64,000 nucleotides of DNA, from positions 434,001 to 498,000 of the forward strand of contig NZ_CP025430.1 of assembly GCF_002847445.1 (NCBI RefSeq), read 5' to 3'. Made by a program: the position numbers and the translations under genes. How positions within the stretch are numbered: position 1 is the stretch's first letter; the number at the start of each line of letters is the position of its first letter. Under the pieces are notes generated by a model that searched no databases, had not been told where the DNA came from, and saw nothing but the letters and a program-made list of their open reading frames with translations. This document shows, in pieces, positions 42,266-55,164 of this stretch. The stretch is from Paracoccus zhejiangensis. Its GTDB lineage: Bacteria > Pseudomonadota > Alphaproteobacteria > Rhodobacterales > Rhodobacteraceae.

Positions 42266-43684
42266 ATGACGACGCAGGACAACCGCACCGCCGCTGCCCC
42301 CGCCGCCCAAGGCTGGACGAAGGCCGGCTGGCGCGCCTATCCGCGCGTCCAGATGCCCGATTATACCGATCCGGCCGCGCTGCAGGCGGTCGAGGCGCAG
42401 CTGGGCAAGTTCCCGCCGCTGGTCTTTGCGGGCGAGGTTCGCCGTCTGAAGGCGCAGCTGGCCGATGTCTCGCGCGGCAAGGGCTTCCTGTTGCAGGGCG
42501 GCGATTGCGCCGAGAGCTTTGCCGAATTCAGCGCCGACAATATCCGCGACACCTTCAAGGTGATGCTGCAGATGGCCGTGGTGCTGACCTGGGGCGCGCA
42601 GATGCCCGTCATCAAGGTCGGCCGCATGGCCGGTCAATTCGCCAAGCCGCGCTCGGCCCCGACCGAGGTTCTGGGCGGGGTGGAACTGCCCAGCTACCGT
42701 GGCGACATCATCAACGGCTTCGACTTCACCCCCGAGGCCCGCATTCCCGATCCGCAGCGGATGCTGGCGGCCTATACCCAGGCGGCTGCCTCGCTGAACC
42801 TGCTGCGCGCCTTCTCGACCGGCGGTTATGCCGACATGCACCGGGTGCAAAGCTGGATCGCCGATTTCGTCGGTGGCCCGGAAGCGGCGAAATACCGCGA
42901 GGTCGCCGACCGCATCGGCGATGCCATGGCCTTCATGGCGGCGGCCGGCGTCACTGCCGAGACCGCGCATGACCTGGGCCAGGTCGATTTCTACACCAGC
43001 CACGAGTCGCTGCTTCTGGAATACGAAGAGGCGCTGGCGCGCACCGATTCCACCACCGGCCTGCCGGTCGCGGGCTCGGGCCACATGATCTGGATCGGCG
43101 ACCGCACGCGGCAGCCGGACGGCGCGCATGTGGAATTTGCCCGTGGCGTGCAGAACCCGATCGGCCTCAAGACCGGCCCGACGACTACTGCCGAGGATCT
43201 GAAGGTGCTGATGGCCAAGCTGAACCCGGAAAACGAGGCCGGCCGCCTGACCCTGATCGCGCGCTTCGGTGCGGGTAAGGTCGGCGATCACCTGCCGCGG
43301 CTGGTCAAGGCGGTGCAGGAAGAGGGGGCGAACGTCGTCTGGTCCTGTGACCCGATGCACGGCAACACCATCAAGTCGGCGACCGGCTACAAGACCCGGC
43401 CCTTCGACTCGGTGCTACGCGAGGTGCGCGAGTTCTTCGCCATCCACAAGGCCGAGGGCACCGTCCCCGGCGGCGTGCATTTCGAGATGACCGGCCAGGA
43501 CGTGACCGAATGCACCGGCGGCGTCCGTGCGGTTACCGACGAGGATCTGTCGGACCGCTACCACACCGCCTGCGACCCGCGCCTGAACGCCAGCCAGTCG
43601 CTGGAACTGGCCTTCCTCGTGGCGGAAGAGCTGCGGGACCGTCGCCAGAACGGCGGAGCGTCGCAGCAGGCCAAGGCCGGCTGA
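42266..43684 (+). CDS. aroG: Class II 3-deoxy-7-phosphoheptulonate synthase
   Basis: This 472-residue enzyme condenses erythrose-4-phosphate and PEP, the entry to the shikimate pathway. It is of the plant/Mycobacterium-like class [41 protein letters not shown] with the metal-binding Cys, the metal-binding His in [16 protein letters not shown], and [22 protein letters not shown] supports the start at 42266. A strong terminator follows. The divergent GlxA-type regulator may share its promoter region but is not its expected regulator. Confidence 0.96.
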   Translation: MTTQDNRTAAAPAAQGWTKAGWRAYPRVQMPDYTDPAALQAVEAQLGKFPPLVFAGEVRRLKAQLADVSRGKGFLLQGGDCAESFAEFSADNIRDTFKVMLQMAVVLTWGAQMPVIKVGRMAGQFAKPRSAPTEVLGGVELPSYRGDIINGFDFTPEARIPDPQRMLAAYTQAAASLNLLRAFSTGGYADMHRVQSWIADFVGGPEAAKYREVADRIGDAMAFMAAAGVTAETAHDLGQVDFYTSHESLLLEYEEALARTDSTTGLPVAGSGHMIWIGDRTRQPDGAHVEFARGVQNPIGLKTGPTTTAEDLKVLMAKLNPENEAGRLTLIARFGAGKVGDHLPRLVKAVQEEGANVVWSCDPMHGNTIKSATGYKTRPFDSVLREVREFFAIHKAEGTVPGGVHFEMTGQDVTECTGGVRAVTDEDLSDRYHTACDPRLNASQSLELAFLVAEELRDRRQNGGASQQAKAG

Positions 43685-43713
43685 GCCGCCCGTCACAGGT
43701 TGAACACCTCACT

Positions 43714-43742
43714 CAGCTGGCCGCCTCGCGGCCAGCTGTTTT
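43714..43742 (+). terminator. Rho-independent terminator of aroG
   Basis: A perfect 11-bp stem CAGCTGGCCGC / GCGGCCAGCTG with a CTC loop is followed by TTTTCG, 30 bp behind the stop. The rest of the gap to 43906 holds no gene that I can see. Confidence 0.88.
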
Positions 43743-43906
43743 CGTTTGGGCAGGATGGAACCGCGTGTCTGGCCGATCTGCGGGATGCAGCTTGTGCTGA
43801 CCCTCTGCCGCGCGCAGGGCCAAGGTCGCCGAGGCGACGGTGCAACGCGTTGAACTGGCGATGCTTGATCGGGCCGGCGCAGATGCACCGGCCCGGGTCT
43901 TATGTC

Positions 43907-45295
43907 TCAGACGTGGATCGCGCCGCCGCCGAGGGCCAGCGCGGCCTCACGCACGGCTTCCGAAGTGGTCGGATGGGCGTGGCAGGTCAGGGCGATATCC
44001 TCGGCCGAGGCGCCGAATTCCATCGCCACGCAGATCTCGTGAATCATCTCGCCCGCGTTCGGGCCGATGATATGCGCGCCCAAGACCCGGTCGGTCTCGG
44101 CATCGGCGATGATCTTCACGAAGCCGTCGCCCATGAACATGGCCTTGGCGCGGGCATTGCCCATGAAGGGGAACTTGCCGACCTTGATCTTGCGTCCGGT
44201 GGCCTTCGCCGCCTCTTCGGTCAGGCCGACATTGGCGACCTCGGGGCTGGTATAGATGACGCCGGGGATCACGTCATAGTTCACATGCCCCGCCTTGCCG
44301 GCGATGACCTCGGCCACCGCCATGCCCTCATCCTCGGCCTTGTGCGCCAGCATCGGGCCGGGCACCGCGTCGCCGATGGCATAGATGCCCGGCACATTGG
44401 TCTGCCAGTGCTTGTCCACCTGCACCACGCCGCGATCGCTGACCGCGACCCCGGCATTGGCCAGCCCCAGCCCCTCGGTGAAGGCGCGGCGACCGGTGGC
44501 GACCAGCACCACGTCGGCCTCGACGGTCTGCGCGTCGCCGCCGGCTTTCGGCGCATAGGTGACGACGGCCTTGCCCTTCTTGACCTCGGCGCCCTGGACG
44601 GCCGCGCCAAGGATGAACTTGAAGCCCTGCTTCGTCAGCGTCTTCTGGAACTGCTTCTGGATCTCGGCATCCATGCCCGGGGTGATGGCGTCGAGATATT
44701 CGATCACCGTGACCTCGGCGCCAAGGCGGGCATAGACCGAACCCAGCTCCAGCCCGATGACGCCGGCACCGATGACGATCATCGATTTCGGGATCTTCGG
44801 CAGGGTCAGCGCGCCGGTGGAATCGACGATGACGCCGCCCGCATTGTCGACCTCGACCCCCTTCAGCGGCGAGGGCTCCGAGCCCGAGGCGATGACGATG
44901 TTCTTGGTCTCATGGACGGTATCGCCGACCTTGACCTTGCCCGGGGCTTCGATGGTGGCCCAGCCCTTCAGCCAGTCGATCTTGTTCTTCTTGAACAGGA
45001 ACTCGATGCCCTTGGTGTTGGTGGTGACGGTGTCGGCCTTGTAGCCCTGCATCTTGGTCCAGTCGACCTTAACCTTGGCGCCGGTCAGGCCCATCTTGTC
45101 GAAATTCTCATGCGTCTCGTGCAGCATGTGGCTGGCATGAAGCAGCGCCTTCGAGGGGATGCAACCCACATTCAGGCAGGTGCCGCCGAGCGTGTCGCGG
45201 CCCTCGACGCAGGCGACCTTCAGGCCCAGCTGCGCGGCGCGGATGGCGCAGACATAGCCGCCCGGGCCGGCGCCGATTACGATCAGGTCATACAT
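43907..45295 (-). CDS. lpd: Dihydrolipoyl dehydrogenase (E3)
   Basis: This 462-residue FAD enzyme reoxidises lipoyl groups of the 2-oxoacid dehydrogenase complexes with NAD+. [19 protein letters not shown] binds FAD. The redox pair is Cys40/Cys45 in [13 protein letters not shown]. The NAD site is [20 protein letters not shown], and the catalytic His-Glu pair is in CHAHPTTSE. It closes the sucCD-sucAB block on the minus strand and probably serves as its E3. Confidence 0.96.
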   Translation of the reverse strand: MYDLIVIGAGPGGYVCAIRAAQLGLKVACVEGRDTLGGTCLNVGCIPSKALLHASHMLHETHENFDKMGLTGAKVKVDWTKMQGYKADTVTTNTKGIEFLFKKNKIDWLKGWATIEAPGKVKVGDTVHETKNIVIASGSEPSPLKGVEVDNAGGVIVDSTGALTLPKIPKSMIVIGAGVIGLELGSVYARLGAEVTVIEYLDAITPGMDAEIQKQFQKTLTKQGFKFILGAAVQGAEVKKGKAVVTYAPKAGGDAQTVEADVVLVATGRRAFTEGLGLANAGVAVSDRGVVQVDKHWQTNVPGIYAIGDAVPGPMLAHKAEDEGMAVAEVIAGKAGHVNYDVIPGVIYTSPEVANVGLTEEAAKATGRKIKVGKFPFMGNARAKAMFMGDGFVKIIADAETDRVLGAHIIGPNAGEMIHEICVAMEFGASAEDIALTCHAHPTTSEAVREAALALGGGAIHV

Positions 45296-45322
45296 TGGTG
45301 GTCCCTTCTTTCAGTGTCGGAG

Positions 45323-45370
45323 CCGGGGGCTTTGCGCCCCCGGACCCCCGCAGGATATTGAGGCCAGGGT
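45323..45370 (+). repeat. Rhodobacteral intergenic repeat, copy 2
   Basis: A GC hairpin (GGGGGC / GCCCCC) is followed by CGGACCCCCGCAGGATATTG and GGCCAGGGTGA. It matches the element at 22117-22162 in pattern and orientation and lies between lpd and the MAPEG gene. Confidence 0.6.
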
Positions 45371-45373
45371 GAG

Positions 45374-45763
45374 CTAGATCAGGCTGGCGAAGATCATCAG
45401 GACCGTGACCAGAAAGCCCGCGCCCCAGATAGCCGAGCGCCAGGGCACCCAGCCAAAGACATAGGCCGGCACGTAAAGCACGCGCGCGGCGAGATAGATC
45501 CAGGCGCAGGTGGCGGTGAAGCCCGATCCCTGCTGGCCGAAGCTGACCACCACCACGGCGATGGTGAAGAGGATCAGCCCCTCGAAATGGTTCGACACAA
45601 CGCGCTGCAATCGGCCGGCGGTGCCGGTCAGGGTGGGCGCATTGTCGCGGGTGCCGGTCGTGACCTTCGGCCCGACCTGTCGGTTGGCGGCGACCGAGAA
45701 GGCAGCCAGTTGCAGGCCCTGAAGCAGACCCGCAAGCGCCAGCACCGTCAGCTCGGGCGTCAT
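45374..45763 (-). CDS. MAPEG-family membrane protein
   Basis: This 129-residue protein has four hydrophobic segments and the bacterial MAPEG (DUF1449-like) motif GRLQRVVSNHFEGLILFTIA, in which Asn-His-Phe-Glu is conserved. It also has ARVLYVPAYVFGWVPWRS near the end. The family includes membrane glutathione-dependent enzymes, but bacterial members of this type have unknown substrates. It lies 1 bp from the next small gene upstream and is in the same minus-strand run as sucB and lpd. Confidence 0.85.
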   Translation of the reverse strand: MTPELTVLALAGLLQGLQLAAFSVAANRQVGPKVTTGTRDNAPTLTGTAGRLQRVVSNHFEGLILFTIAVVVVSFGQQGSGFTATCAWIYLAARVLYVPAYVFGWVPWRSAIWGAGFLVTVLMIFASLI

Positions 45764-45764
45764 C

Positions 45765-46019
45765 TCAGGCGGTCTCGACCATGTGGAAATCGGCCGAGGT
45801 CACCCCGGCCTGGCTATTGAACACGCCGGCGGCGCCCTGCAGGTAATCCCGCGCAGCCTTGGCGTTGTTCACCTGGTACAGCGCCCAGGCATTGCCATTA
45901 TCCTCGCGCCACAATTGCAGCAGCGACAGCCCGGCATTGTCGCGGTCTTCCGCGTCATTGTCGAAGGCGGTCTTGAAGGTGCTGTACTCGGTCACCTTGT
46001 AATGCGCGATCATCTGCAT
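45765..46019 (-). CDS. Small conserved-type protein of unknown function
   Basis: This 84-residue soluble protein reads MQMIAHYKVTEYSTFKTAFD at the N-terminus, with SLLQLWREDNGNAWALYQVN in the middle. The size and the beta-alpha-beta look suggest a dimeric ferredoxin-like (ABM/dabb-type) fold. I do not assign a family. Packed tightly between the MAPEG and EVE genes, it is probably co-transcribed with them. Confidence 0.6.
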   Translation of the reverse strand: MQMIAHYKVTEYSTFKTAFDNDAEDRDNAGLSLLQLWREDNGNAWALYQVNNAKAARDYLQGAAGVFNSQAGVTSADFHMVETA

Positions 46020-46022
46020 GGA

Positions 46023-46436
46023 TCAGTCTCCTGTCATGGCGGCGCGGATGGTCCGGAAATCCGCGTCAGAGATTTCGAACAAACTCCGGCGGGCCAGCAT
46101 TCCCCAATTGCCTTTGGTGAATTCCAGCCGGTCGGTGAGGTTGACGATAGGGGTTTCGCGGGCGGTCATCCAGTCGATATCGATGCGGTTTCCGGTCCAC
46201 CCGCCGGGCATCTCGGCGCCGTAGGGTGGGGCCGCGCCGACCGTGCCGGTGGCGGTAAAGGCCTTAAGCGGCTCGCCCTCCGGCCAGGCGGTCTTGGGCG
46301 AATAATAGGTCAGGCTGTCGCCGGGGTTCAGGCGCTTCAGCGGGGCGAGCTTGCCGTGGTTCATCATCGCAAAGCCACCCGCCACGCCGATCAGGACATG
46401 TTCGCGGGAAACAACGCTGATCCAGTGGCGGGTCAT
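46023..46436 (-). CDS. EVE domain-containing protein
   Basis: This 137-residue protein reads TRHWISVVSREHVLIGVAGG, with LKRLNPGDSLTYYSPKTAW in the middle, the pattern of the UPF0310/EVE family. EVE is a PUA-like fold that binds modified bases in RNA or DNA. The start MTRHWIS at 46436 overlaps the upstream gene stop by ATGA; a much longer open frame lacks family similarity. Confidence 0.85.
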   Translation of the reverse strand: MTRHWISVVSREHVLIGVAGGFAMMNHGKLAPLKRLNPGDSLTYYSPKTAWPEGEPLKAFTATGTVGAAPPYGAEMPGGWTGNRIDIDWMTARETPIVNLTDRLEFTKGNWGMLARRSLFEISDADFRTIRAAMTGD

Positions 46437-46918
46437 GCGGGTGCGCCCCTGCTGGCGCGGTGGCGGTGAAGGGCGGCCGCAGCGAACAGAGCTGGGATCA
46501 GCAATAGCAATTCGGCCGGCAGATCGGCCAGGTGCTGCGTCAGTGCCGCATGGAAGCTGGCAAGCCAATCCGCCACGGAGGCGATCGCCAGCGCAAGTTG
46601 CGATGGCGGCAGGTCCGAAGCGGGCCGGGTCGGCATGATGTAGATGAAGGATGCAAAGAGCAGCGCGACCCAAACGATCCAGACATAGCGGAGGACGCGG
46701 ACGATGCGGTCACACCATCGGCAGCGTGGGGTCGGCCCGATCTCGCCAAGCATCGCGCAGAAGGTACCGAGAGCGATGACGGTGACGAGGAACCAGAAGG
46801 TCTGACCGGCGCCGGGTTGCAGCCGTTCTACGCCGAAGAGGCCAAGCAGCGGCACCAGACCCACCGCCATGATCAGCGACATGAGCAGCGATGTGATGAA
46901 GGCGAGGCGCGGGGTCAT
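46433..46918 (-). CDS. Small inner-membrane protein of unknown function
   Basis: This 161-residue protein has four hydrophobic segments (roughly residues 5-28, 40-57, 77-96 and 135-150). A loop between the second and third carries a CRWC motif, possibly redox- or metal-active. The family is not recognised. It lies 55 bp behind sucB on the same strand and overlaps the EVE gene by ATGA. Confidence 0.6.
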   Translation of the reverse strand: MTPRLAFITSLLMSLIMAVGLVPLLGLFGVERLQPGAGQTFWFLVTVIALGTFCAMLGEIGPTPRCRWCDRIVRVLRYVWIVWVALLFASFIYIMPTRPASDLPPSQLALAIASVADWLASFHAALTQHLADLPAELLLLIPALFAAAALHRHRASRGAPA

Positions 46919-46973
46919 GGTCTGGCTCGTCCGAGAGAGAAAGGGCGGCGATGTCGCCGCCCTTGTCCGATGC

Positions 46974-48602
<1,629 letters not shown>

Positions 48603-48606
48603 CAGC

Positions 48607-51591
48607 TCATCCTTCGTTGGCCACGATGTCGTTGATCGACAGCGCGTCGTTCACCAGCGCCTCCTGCTCGGCCTTGTGGCGCGAGGCGAGGCCGGTGGCG
48701 ACGGACGCCGCGGCATTGCGACCGACATAGCGCGGGCGGCCATGCTTGGCGCCGATCCGGTCCAGCACCCATTCGAGGTTCGGCTCGACGAAGCTCCAGG
48801 CACCCTGGTTCTTCGGCTCTTCCTGGCACCAGACGATCTCGGCCTGCTTGAAGCGCGACAGTTCCTTCTGCATCGCCTGCGCCGGGAACGGGTAGAACTG
48901 TTCCAGCCGCAGCAGGTAGATGTCGGTGATACCGGCCTCGTCGCGGGCTTTCAGCAGGTCGTAATAGACCTTGCCCGAGCAGACCACGACGCGCTTGATC
49001 TCGTCATCCGGGACCAGCGTGGTGGTGGAATTGCCGCGCTCGGCATCGTCCCACAGCACCCGGTGGAAGGTCGATCCGGTCTGGAAATCCTCGGCCTTGC
49101 TGACGGCCATCGGGTGGCGCAGCAGCGATTTCGGCGTCATCAGCACCAAGGGCTTGCGGAAGCCGCGATGGATCTGCCGGCGCAGGATGTGGAAATAGTT
49201 CGCCGGCGTGGTGCAGTTGGCGACGATCCAGTTATCCTCGGCGCACATCTGCAGGAAGCGTTCCAGACGGGCGCTGGAATGTTCCGGCCCCTGGCCCTCG
49301 AAGCCATGCGGCAGCAGCATCACCAGGCCCGACATGCGCAGCCATTTCTTCTCGCCCGACGAGATGAACTGGTCGAACATGATCTGCGCGCCATTGGCGA
49401 AGTCGCCGAACTGCGCTTCCCACAGCGTCAGCGCATTCGGTTCGGCCAGCGAATAGCCGTATTCGAAGCCCAGTACCGCGTATTCCGAGAGCATCGAGTC
49501 GATGACCTCGTAATGCGCCTGATCCTTCTCGATGTGGTTCAGCGGGTAGTAACGGTCTTCGTCGCTCTGGTTGATGAAGGCCGAATGGCGGTGGCTGAAG
49601 GTGCCGCGCGTGCTGTCCTGCCCGGCCAAGCGGACCGGGTGGCCCTCGACCAAGAGGCTGCCGAAGGCCAGCGCCTCGCCGGTTGCCCAGTCAAAGCCGG
49701 TCCCGGTTTCGAACATCTGCTTCTTGGCCTCGATCTGCCGGGCCACGGTCTTGTGCAGGTCAAAGCCCTCGGGCGCGGTGGTCAGCGCATGGCCGACCTC
49801 GGTCATCACCTGCGGGGAGATGCCGGTCTCGCCCGAGGAATATTCGGCGCCCTCGCGCTCGAAGCCCGACCACTTGCCGTCCAGCCAGTCGGCCTTGTTC
49901 GGCTTGTAGTTCTTGCCGATGTCGAACTCTTCGTTCAGGTGCGACTGGAAGGCGGCCTTCATGTCCTCGATCTCGCCCTCGGGGATGAGACCGTCCTTGA
50001 CCAGCCGTTCGGTGTAAAGCTGCAGGGTCGTCTTGTGGCCCTTGATCTGCTTGTACATCATCGGGTTGGTGAACATCGGCTCGTCGCCTTCGTTGTGACC
50101 GAAGCGGCGATAGCAGAAGATGTCCAGAACCACGTCCTTGTGGAAGCGCTGGCGGAACTCGGTCGCGACGCGGGCGGCATGGACCACGGCCTCGGGGTCA
50201 TCGCCATTGACGTGGAAGATCGGCGCCTCGACCATCAGCGCGATATCGGTCGGATAGGGCGAGGTGCGGCTGAAATGCGGCGCCGTGGTGAAGCCGATCT
50301 GGTTGTTCACGATGATATGGATGGTGCCGCCGGTGCGGTGGCCGCGAATGCCCGACAGCTGCAGACATTCCGCCACGATGCCCTGTCCGGCAAAGGCCGC
50401 GTCGCCATGCAGCAGGATCGGCAGAACGGCGGTCCGCGCATTGCGATCGTTATACTGGTCCTGCTTGGCGCGGACCTTGCCCAGCACCACCGGGTTCACC
50501 GCCTCGAGGTGCGAGGGGTTCGCGGTCAGCGACAGGTGGACATTGTTGCCGTCGAACTCGCGGTCGGAACTGGCGCCGAGGTGATATTTCACGTCGCCCG
50601 AACCGTCCACGTCCTCGGGCTTGTAGCTGCCGCCCTGGAACTCGTGGAAGATGGCGCGATAGGGCTTTTCCATCACGTTGGCGAGCACCGACAAGCGGCC
50701 CCGGTGGGGCATGCCGATGACGATCTCTTTCACGCCCAGCTGGCCGCCGCGCTTGATGATCTGTTCCATCGCCGGGATCAGCGCCTCGCCGCCATCAAGG
50801 CCGAAGCGCTTGGTGCCCATGTATTTCACATGCAGGAACTTCTCGAAGCCCTCGGCCTCGACCAGGCTGTTCAGGATGGCGCGGCGGCCCTCCTGGGTGA
50901 ACTGGATCTCCTTGCCGTAGCCCTCGATCCGCTCTTTCAGCCACGCGGCTTCCTCGGGGTCCGAGATATGCATGTATTGCAGTGCGAAGGTGCCGCAATA
51001 GGTGCGCCACATCAGCTCGCTGATCTGGCGGATCGAGGCCACTTCCAGCCCCAGAACGTTGTCGATGAAGATCGGCCGGTCCAGGTCGTTCGGACCGAAA
51101 CCATAGGTCTCGGGCTTCAGCTCGCCATGATCGGGATAGGTGCGCATCCCCAGCGGGTCGAGATAGGCGTGCAGGTGACCCCGGATCCGGTAGGCGCGGA
51201 TCAGCATCAGCGCGCGGATGCTGTCCAGCGTGGCCTGACGCATCTGCGCATCGCTGAGCGTGACGCCCTTTTCCTCGGCCTTGGCGGCGATCTTCTTCAT
51301 CGCCGCGTCGGCTTCGGCCTTCGTGGATTGCGGCCATTCCCCGGTCAGCGCCGAAGTGCGTTCATCCGAGGGCGCGGGCGGCCAGTCGGCGCGCTTCCAG
51401 CTGGCGCCCGAGGCCTCGCGGGTCACGTCGGTCCCGGCATCGCCGAGACCGCGGAAGAACTCGCCCCAGGCCGCATCCACGGCCTGCGGGTTCCTCGCCC
51501 ATTGACCGTAAAGCTGCTCGATATAGGCGGCGTTATGCCCCTGCAGGAAGGAAGAGTCGTGGAAATCGGCGTTCTTGGGTTGGTCGGTCAT
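48607..51591 (-). CDS. sucA: 2-oxoglutarate dehydrogenase E1
   Basis: This 994-residue thiamine-diphosphate enzyme decarboxylates 2-oxoglutarate in the TCA cycle and loads the lipoyl groups of SucB. It has the N-terminal [55 protein letters not shown] with ThDP contacts, and the transketolase-type [19 protein letters not shown]. The C-terminal [13 protein letters not shown] is typical. Length is normal. It is upstream of and nearly joined to sucB, and downstream of two small lipoprotein genes. Confidence 0.97.
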   Translation of the reverse strand: MTDQPKNADFHDSSFLQGHNAAYIEQLYGQWARNPQAVDAAWGEFFRGLGDAGTDVTREASGASWKRADWPPAPSDERTSALTGEWPQSTKAEADAAMKKIAAKAEEKGVTLSDAQMRQATLDSIRALMLIRAYRIRGHLHAYLDPLGMRTYPDHGELKPETYGFGPNDLDRPIFIDNVLGLEVASIRQISELMWRTYCGTFALQYMHISDPEEAAWLKERIEGYGKEIQFTQEGRRAILNSLVEAEGFEKFLHVKYMGTKRFGLDGGEALIPAMEQIIKRGGQLGVKEIVIGMPHRGRLSVLANVMEKPYRAIFHEFQGGSYKPEDVDGSGDVKYHLGASSDREFDGNNVHLSLTANPSHLEAVNPVVLGKVRAKQDQYNDRNARTAVLPILLHGDAAFAGQGIVAECLQLSGIRGHRTGGTIHIIVNNQIGFTTAPHFSRTSPYPTDIALMVEAPIFHVNGDDPEAVVHAARVATEFRQRFHKDVVLDIFCYRRFGHNEGDEPMFTNPMMYKQIKGHKTTLQLYTERLVKDGLIPEGEIEDMKAAFQSHLNEEFDIGKNYKPNKADWLDGKWSGFEREGAEYSSGETGISPQVMTEVGHALTTAPEGFDLHKTVARQIEAKKQMFETGTGFDWATGEALAFGSLLVEGHPVRLAGQDSTRGTFSHRHSAFINQSDEDRYYPLNHIEKDQAHYEVIDSMLSEYAVLGFEYGYSLAEPNALTLWEAQFGDFANGAQIMFDQFISSGEKKWLRMSGLVMLLPHGFEGQGPEHSSARLERFLQMCAEDNWIVANCTTPANYFHILRRQIHRGFRKPLVLMTPKSLLRHPMAVSKAEDFQTGSTFHRVLWDDAERGNSTTTLVPDDEIKRVVVCSGKVYYDLLKARDEAGITDIYLLRLEQFYPFPAQAMQKELSRFKQAEIVWCQEEPKNQGAWSFVEPNLEWVLDRIGAKHGRPRYVGRNAAASVATGLASRHKAEQEALVNDALSINDIVANEG

Positions 51592-51640
51592 GTTCAGCGC
51601 GTCCCTGACGCAATGGATGGAAGGGGTGAAGACGTCGCGG

Positions 51641-52120
51641 TCAGGCGGCGTTGCATTTGACGATCATGATCTGCACGCCGGGCATGGCGCTGCCCGAGCC
51701 GGCGGAGTTGCTGCGGCTGCTGGCCACGCCCGCGTCACCGCAGAGCTTGCCGGCGGCGGCATCGACGGTGGCCGGTTCGGTCCGCGCCGGGCGGTACATC
51801 ATGGTATAGCCCGAGCTGGCATCGCCGCTGACGCCGACGACCGCCGACTGGCGCAGCCCGGTGCGGGCATCGAAGCCGCCGGAATAGGTGGGGGCAGGCG
51901 GCGTCGCCGGGGCGACGGGCGCAACCGGGGCGGCGGGCCGTGTGGGCGCCGGGGCGGGCAGGGTGCGATAGGGGCTGGCGGGCGGCGGCGCCGAGGTGAC
52001 CGGCGCGACCGGCGCATTGGTCGCCATCGGGGCCACGGCACAGGCCGACAGGGCCAGCGCCGCCAGAAGCGTCAGCGCCATGCGCCCCCGGGTAGGACGG
52101 ACGATCAGGTTCGGTTTCAT
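51641..52120 (-). CDS. Small lipoprotein with C-terminal Cys motif
   Basis: This 159-residue protein has signal MALTLLAALALSAC with the lipidated Cys at residue 27, a Pro/Ala/Val-rich linker, and a C-terminal domain containing YTMMYRPARTEP, KLCGDAG and PGVQIMIVKC. The last two segments each carry a Cys that could form a disulfide. The pattern resembles the gene upstream at 52150-52491. An in-frame ATG at 52153 overlaps that gene's stop (ATGA); the ATG at 52120 has GGGGG just upstream and gives a normal signal peptide. It sits 49 bp before sucA. Function unknown. Confidence 0.65.
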   Translation of the reverse strand: MKPNLIVRPTRGRMALTLLAALALSACAVAPMATNAPVAPVTSAPPPASPYRTLPAPAPTRPAAPVAPVAPATPPAPTYSGGFDARTGLRQSAVVGVSGDASSGYTMMYRPARTEPATVDAAAGKLCGDAGVASSRSNSAGSGSAMPGVQIMIVKCNAA

Positions 52121-52149
52121 GCTAGCCCCCATGTTGGACGGTGTCTTGC

Positions 52150-52491
52150 TCATGCACAGTAGATGTCGATGATCCGCGCACCGGGATCGGCCAGCGGATC
52201 GATGCGCGGGATATGGTCGATGCGGGCGGCGCGGCGACTTTCCAGCCCGCAGAGCGCCCGGGCGGCGCCCTGTTCGGCATTCACGGGCGCGCGCGCCGGG
52301 TGATAGATCAGCCGCCAGCCGTAATCGCGCCGCGCCACGGTGCGGACGGATTCGGGTGGCAGGTTGCTGGCCTGGTGCAGGTTGGTCATCGCCGGCACAC
52401 CGCCGCGCAGGATGTCCTCGGTCGGCGCACGTCCGCAGGCGGACAGCGCCAGCAGGGCAAGAGCGGCGGCGGGCAGGGCAAGGCCCCGCAT
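52150..52491 (-). CDS. Small lipoprotein, paralogue of the neighbour
   Basis: This 113-residue protein has lipoprotein signal MRGLALPAAALALLALSAC (Cys19). The mature part shows WRLIYHPARAPVN, ARALCGLES and PGARIIDIYC, aligning with YTMMYRPARTEP, KLCGDAG and PGVQIMIVKC of the next gene. It is shorter because it lacks the Pro-rich linker. AGGA precedes the ATG at 52491. Its 5' side has a strong hairpin at 52568-52603. Function unknown. Confidence 0.65.
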   Translation of the reverse strand: MRGLALPAAALALLALSACGRAPTEDILRGGVPAMTNLHQASNLPPESVRTVARRDYGWRLIYHPARAPVNAEQGAARALCGLESRRAARIDHIPRIDPLADPGARIIDIYCA

Positions 52492-52567
52492 CCCGTTCCT
52501 GCGCTCTGCCGCTTGTCGCGGTTCGGCCCGATCCTGCATCATCACCGTAGCACCCAACATTCCTTAA

Positions 52568-52603
52568 CTGCGCCCCCCATCCCAACTAAGCCGGGGGGCG
52601 CAG
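52568..52603 (-). terminator. Hairpin splitting the suc gene run
   Basis: CTGCGCCCCCC pairs with GGGGGGCGCAG over 11 bp (52568-52578 with 52593-52603, 14-base loop). On the minus strand it lies right behind the sucD-like fragment and is followed by TTAAGG. It may partly terminate the sucCD transcript ahead of the lipoprotein-sucAB genes, although the T-run is poor. Confidence 0.5.
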
Positions 52604-52615
52604 GGTTTCAAATCA

Positions 52616-52702
52616 TCAACCCTTGATCGCCGGCAGCACCGCTTCGCCGAGGCCCGCAGGGCTGTCGGCGGTCGAGGCGGCGGCGGAAGATTGGTCGATC
52701 AT
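52616..52702 (-). pseudogene. Duplicated sucD 3' end (possible 28-residue ORF)
   Basis: The first 55 bases (52616-52670) match the sucD 3' end at 53081-53135 with six mismatches, including the stop. An ATG at 52702 opens an in-frame reading of 28 residues ending [17 protein letters not shown], against [17 protein letters not shown] in SucD. A GAGG precedes it, so it may be translated, but it is best viewed as the remnant of a duplication. Confidence 0.7.
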
Positions 52703-52714
52703 GGCTGAACCTCG

Positions 52715-53074
52715 CTATTCGCAGGTATACTTGACGAAGGACAAGTGAGGGGCATCCGGTTGCGCTGGCTGGTGTCTCAGCTTGGCCGGAGCCTTGTCGT
52801 AATCCGCACAGTCCTCGATCGCATAGGCTTCGGCGTCGGCTTCCGTCATCATGGTGTTGTCATAGCCGACCGAGATGCCGCTCGAAGGCCGGCCAATGCG
52901 ACCGATGATCGGCATCGGGCCCATGGGTTCGCCGGTGACGGCCTCCATGAGCCCGACGGTTTCAGCCTGGCTGGTTTGGGCCAGCATGGGGACACCCAGG
53001 ACGAGGCCGCCGATCATCCATGCGGCCAAACGGCGTGCCTGGTTCGATCTGCTGCCGTGCCGACGAAACCTCAT
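52715..53074 (-). CDS. Small secreted protein between sucD and its duplicated tail
   Basis: This 119-residue protein has an N-terminal signal peptide with a basic head (RFRRHGSRSNQARRLA) and hydrophobic core, cut after a likely AQTSQA. The mature part shows SVGYDNTMMTEADAEAYAIE, then DCADYD and a C-terminal LSFVKYTCE, giving two Cys. The design (tyrosine/asparagine-rich strand, Cys, Cys near the end) recalls the two lipoproteins at 51641 and 52150, but similarity is weak. It starts 6 bp behind the sucD stop. Function unknown. Confidence 0.6.
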   Translation of the reverse strand: MRFRRHGSRSNQARRLAAWMIGGLVLGVPMLAQTSQAETVGLMEAVTGEPMGPMPIIGRIGRPSSGISVGYDNTMMTEADAEAYAIEDCADYDKAPAKLRHQPAQPDAPHLSFVKYTCE

Positions 53075-53080
53075 GACGGA

Positions 53081-53965
53081 TCAGCCCTTGATCGCCTTCA
53101 GCACCGCTTCGCCCAAGCCCGCGGGGCTGTCGGCGACGATGATGCCGGCCTTTTTCATGGCCTCGATCTTGGATTCCGCGTCGCCCTTGCCACCCGAGAC
53201 GATGGCGCCGGCATGGCCCATGCGCCGGCCCGGAGGGGCGGTGCGGCCGGCGATGAAGCCGGCGGTGGGCTTCCACTTGCCCTTGCGCTTCTGCTCGGCC
53301 AGGAACTCGGCGGCTTCTTCCTCGGCCGAACCGCCGATCTCGCCGATCATGATGATCGAGGTGGTTTCGTCATCGTCGAGGAACAGGCGCAGCACGTCGA
53401 TATGCTCCATGCCCTTGATCGGGTCGCCGCCGATGCCCACGGCCGAGGACTGGCCAAGGCCCACATCGGTCGTCTGCTTCACCGCCTCATAGGTCAGTGT
53501 GCCCGAACGCGACACGACGCCGACCGAACCGCGCTTGAAGATGGTGCCCGGCATGATGCCGATCTTGCACTCGTCCGGCGTCATGATGCCCGGGCAGTTC
53601 GGCCCGATCAGCTTCGAGGACGAGCCTTCCAGCGCGCGCTTGACCCGCATCATGTCCAGAACCGGGATGCCCTCGGTGATGGCGACGATCAGCGGGATCT
53701 CGGCATCGATGGCCTCGAGGATCGAATCCGCAGCAAAGGGAGGCGGCACGTAGATCGCGGTGGCATTGGCGCCGGTTTTCGCCACGGCCTCATGGACCGA
53801 GTTGAAGACCGGCAGGCCCAGATGCTCGGACCCGCCCTTGCCGGGGGTCACGCCGCCGACCATCTGCGTGCCATAGGCGATCGCCTGCTCGGTGTGGAAG
53901 GTCCCCTGCGAGCCGGTGATGCCCTGGGTGATGACTTTGGTGTTCTTGTCGACGAGAATGGCCAT
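53081..53965 (-). CDS. sucD: Succinyl-CoA synthetase alpha subunit
   Basis: This 294-residue subunit binds CoA and is phosphorylated on His during succinyl-CoA to succinate conversion. [19 protein letters not shown] is the CoA site; the catalytic His is in [13 protein letters not shown] (His251), and [20 protein letters not shown] precedes it. It is downstream of sucC by 5 bp. Its 3' end is repeated at 52616-52670, on the far side of a small secreted-protein gene. Confidence 0.97.
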   Translation of the reverse strand: MAILVDKNTKVITQGITGSQGTFHTEQAIAYGTQMVGGVTPGKGGSEHLGLPVFNSVHEAVAKTGANATAIYVPPPFAADSILEAIDAEIPLIVAITEGIPVLDMMRVKRALEGSSSKLIGPNCPGIMTPDECKIGIMPGTIFKRGSVGVVSRSGTLTYEAVKQTTDVGLGQSSAVGIGGDPIKGMEHIDVLRLFLDDDETTSIIMIGEIGGSAEEEAAEFLAEQKRKGKWKPTAGFIAGRTAPPGRRMGHAGAIVSGGKGDAESKIEAMKKAGIIVADSPAGLGEAVLKAIKG

Positions 53966-53970
53966 TTTTC

Positions 53971-55164
<1,194 letters not shown>

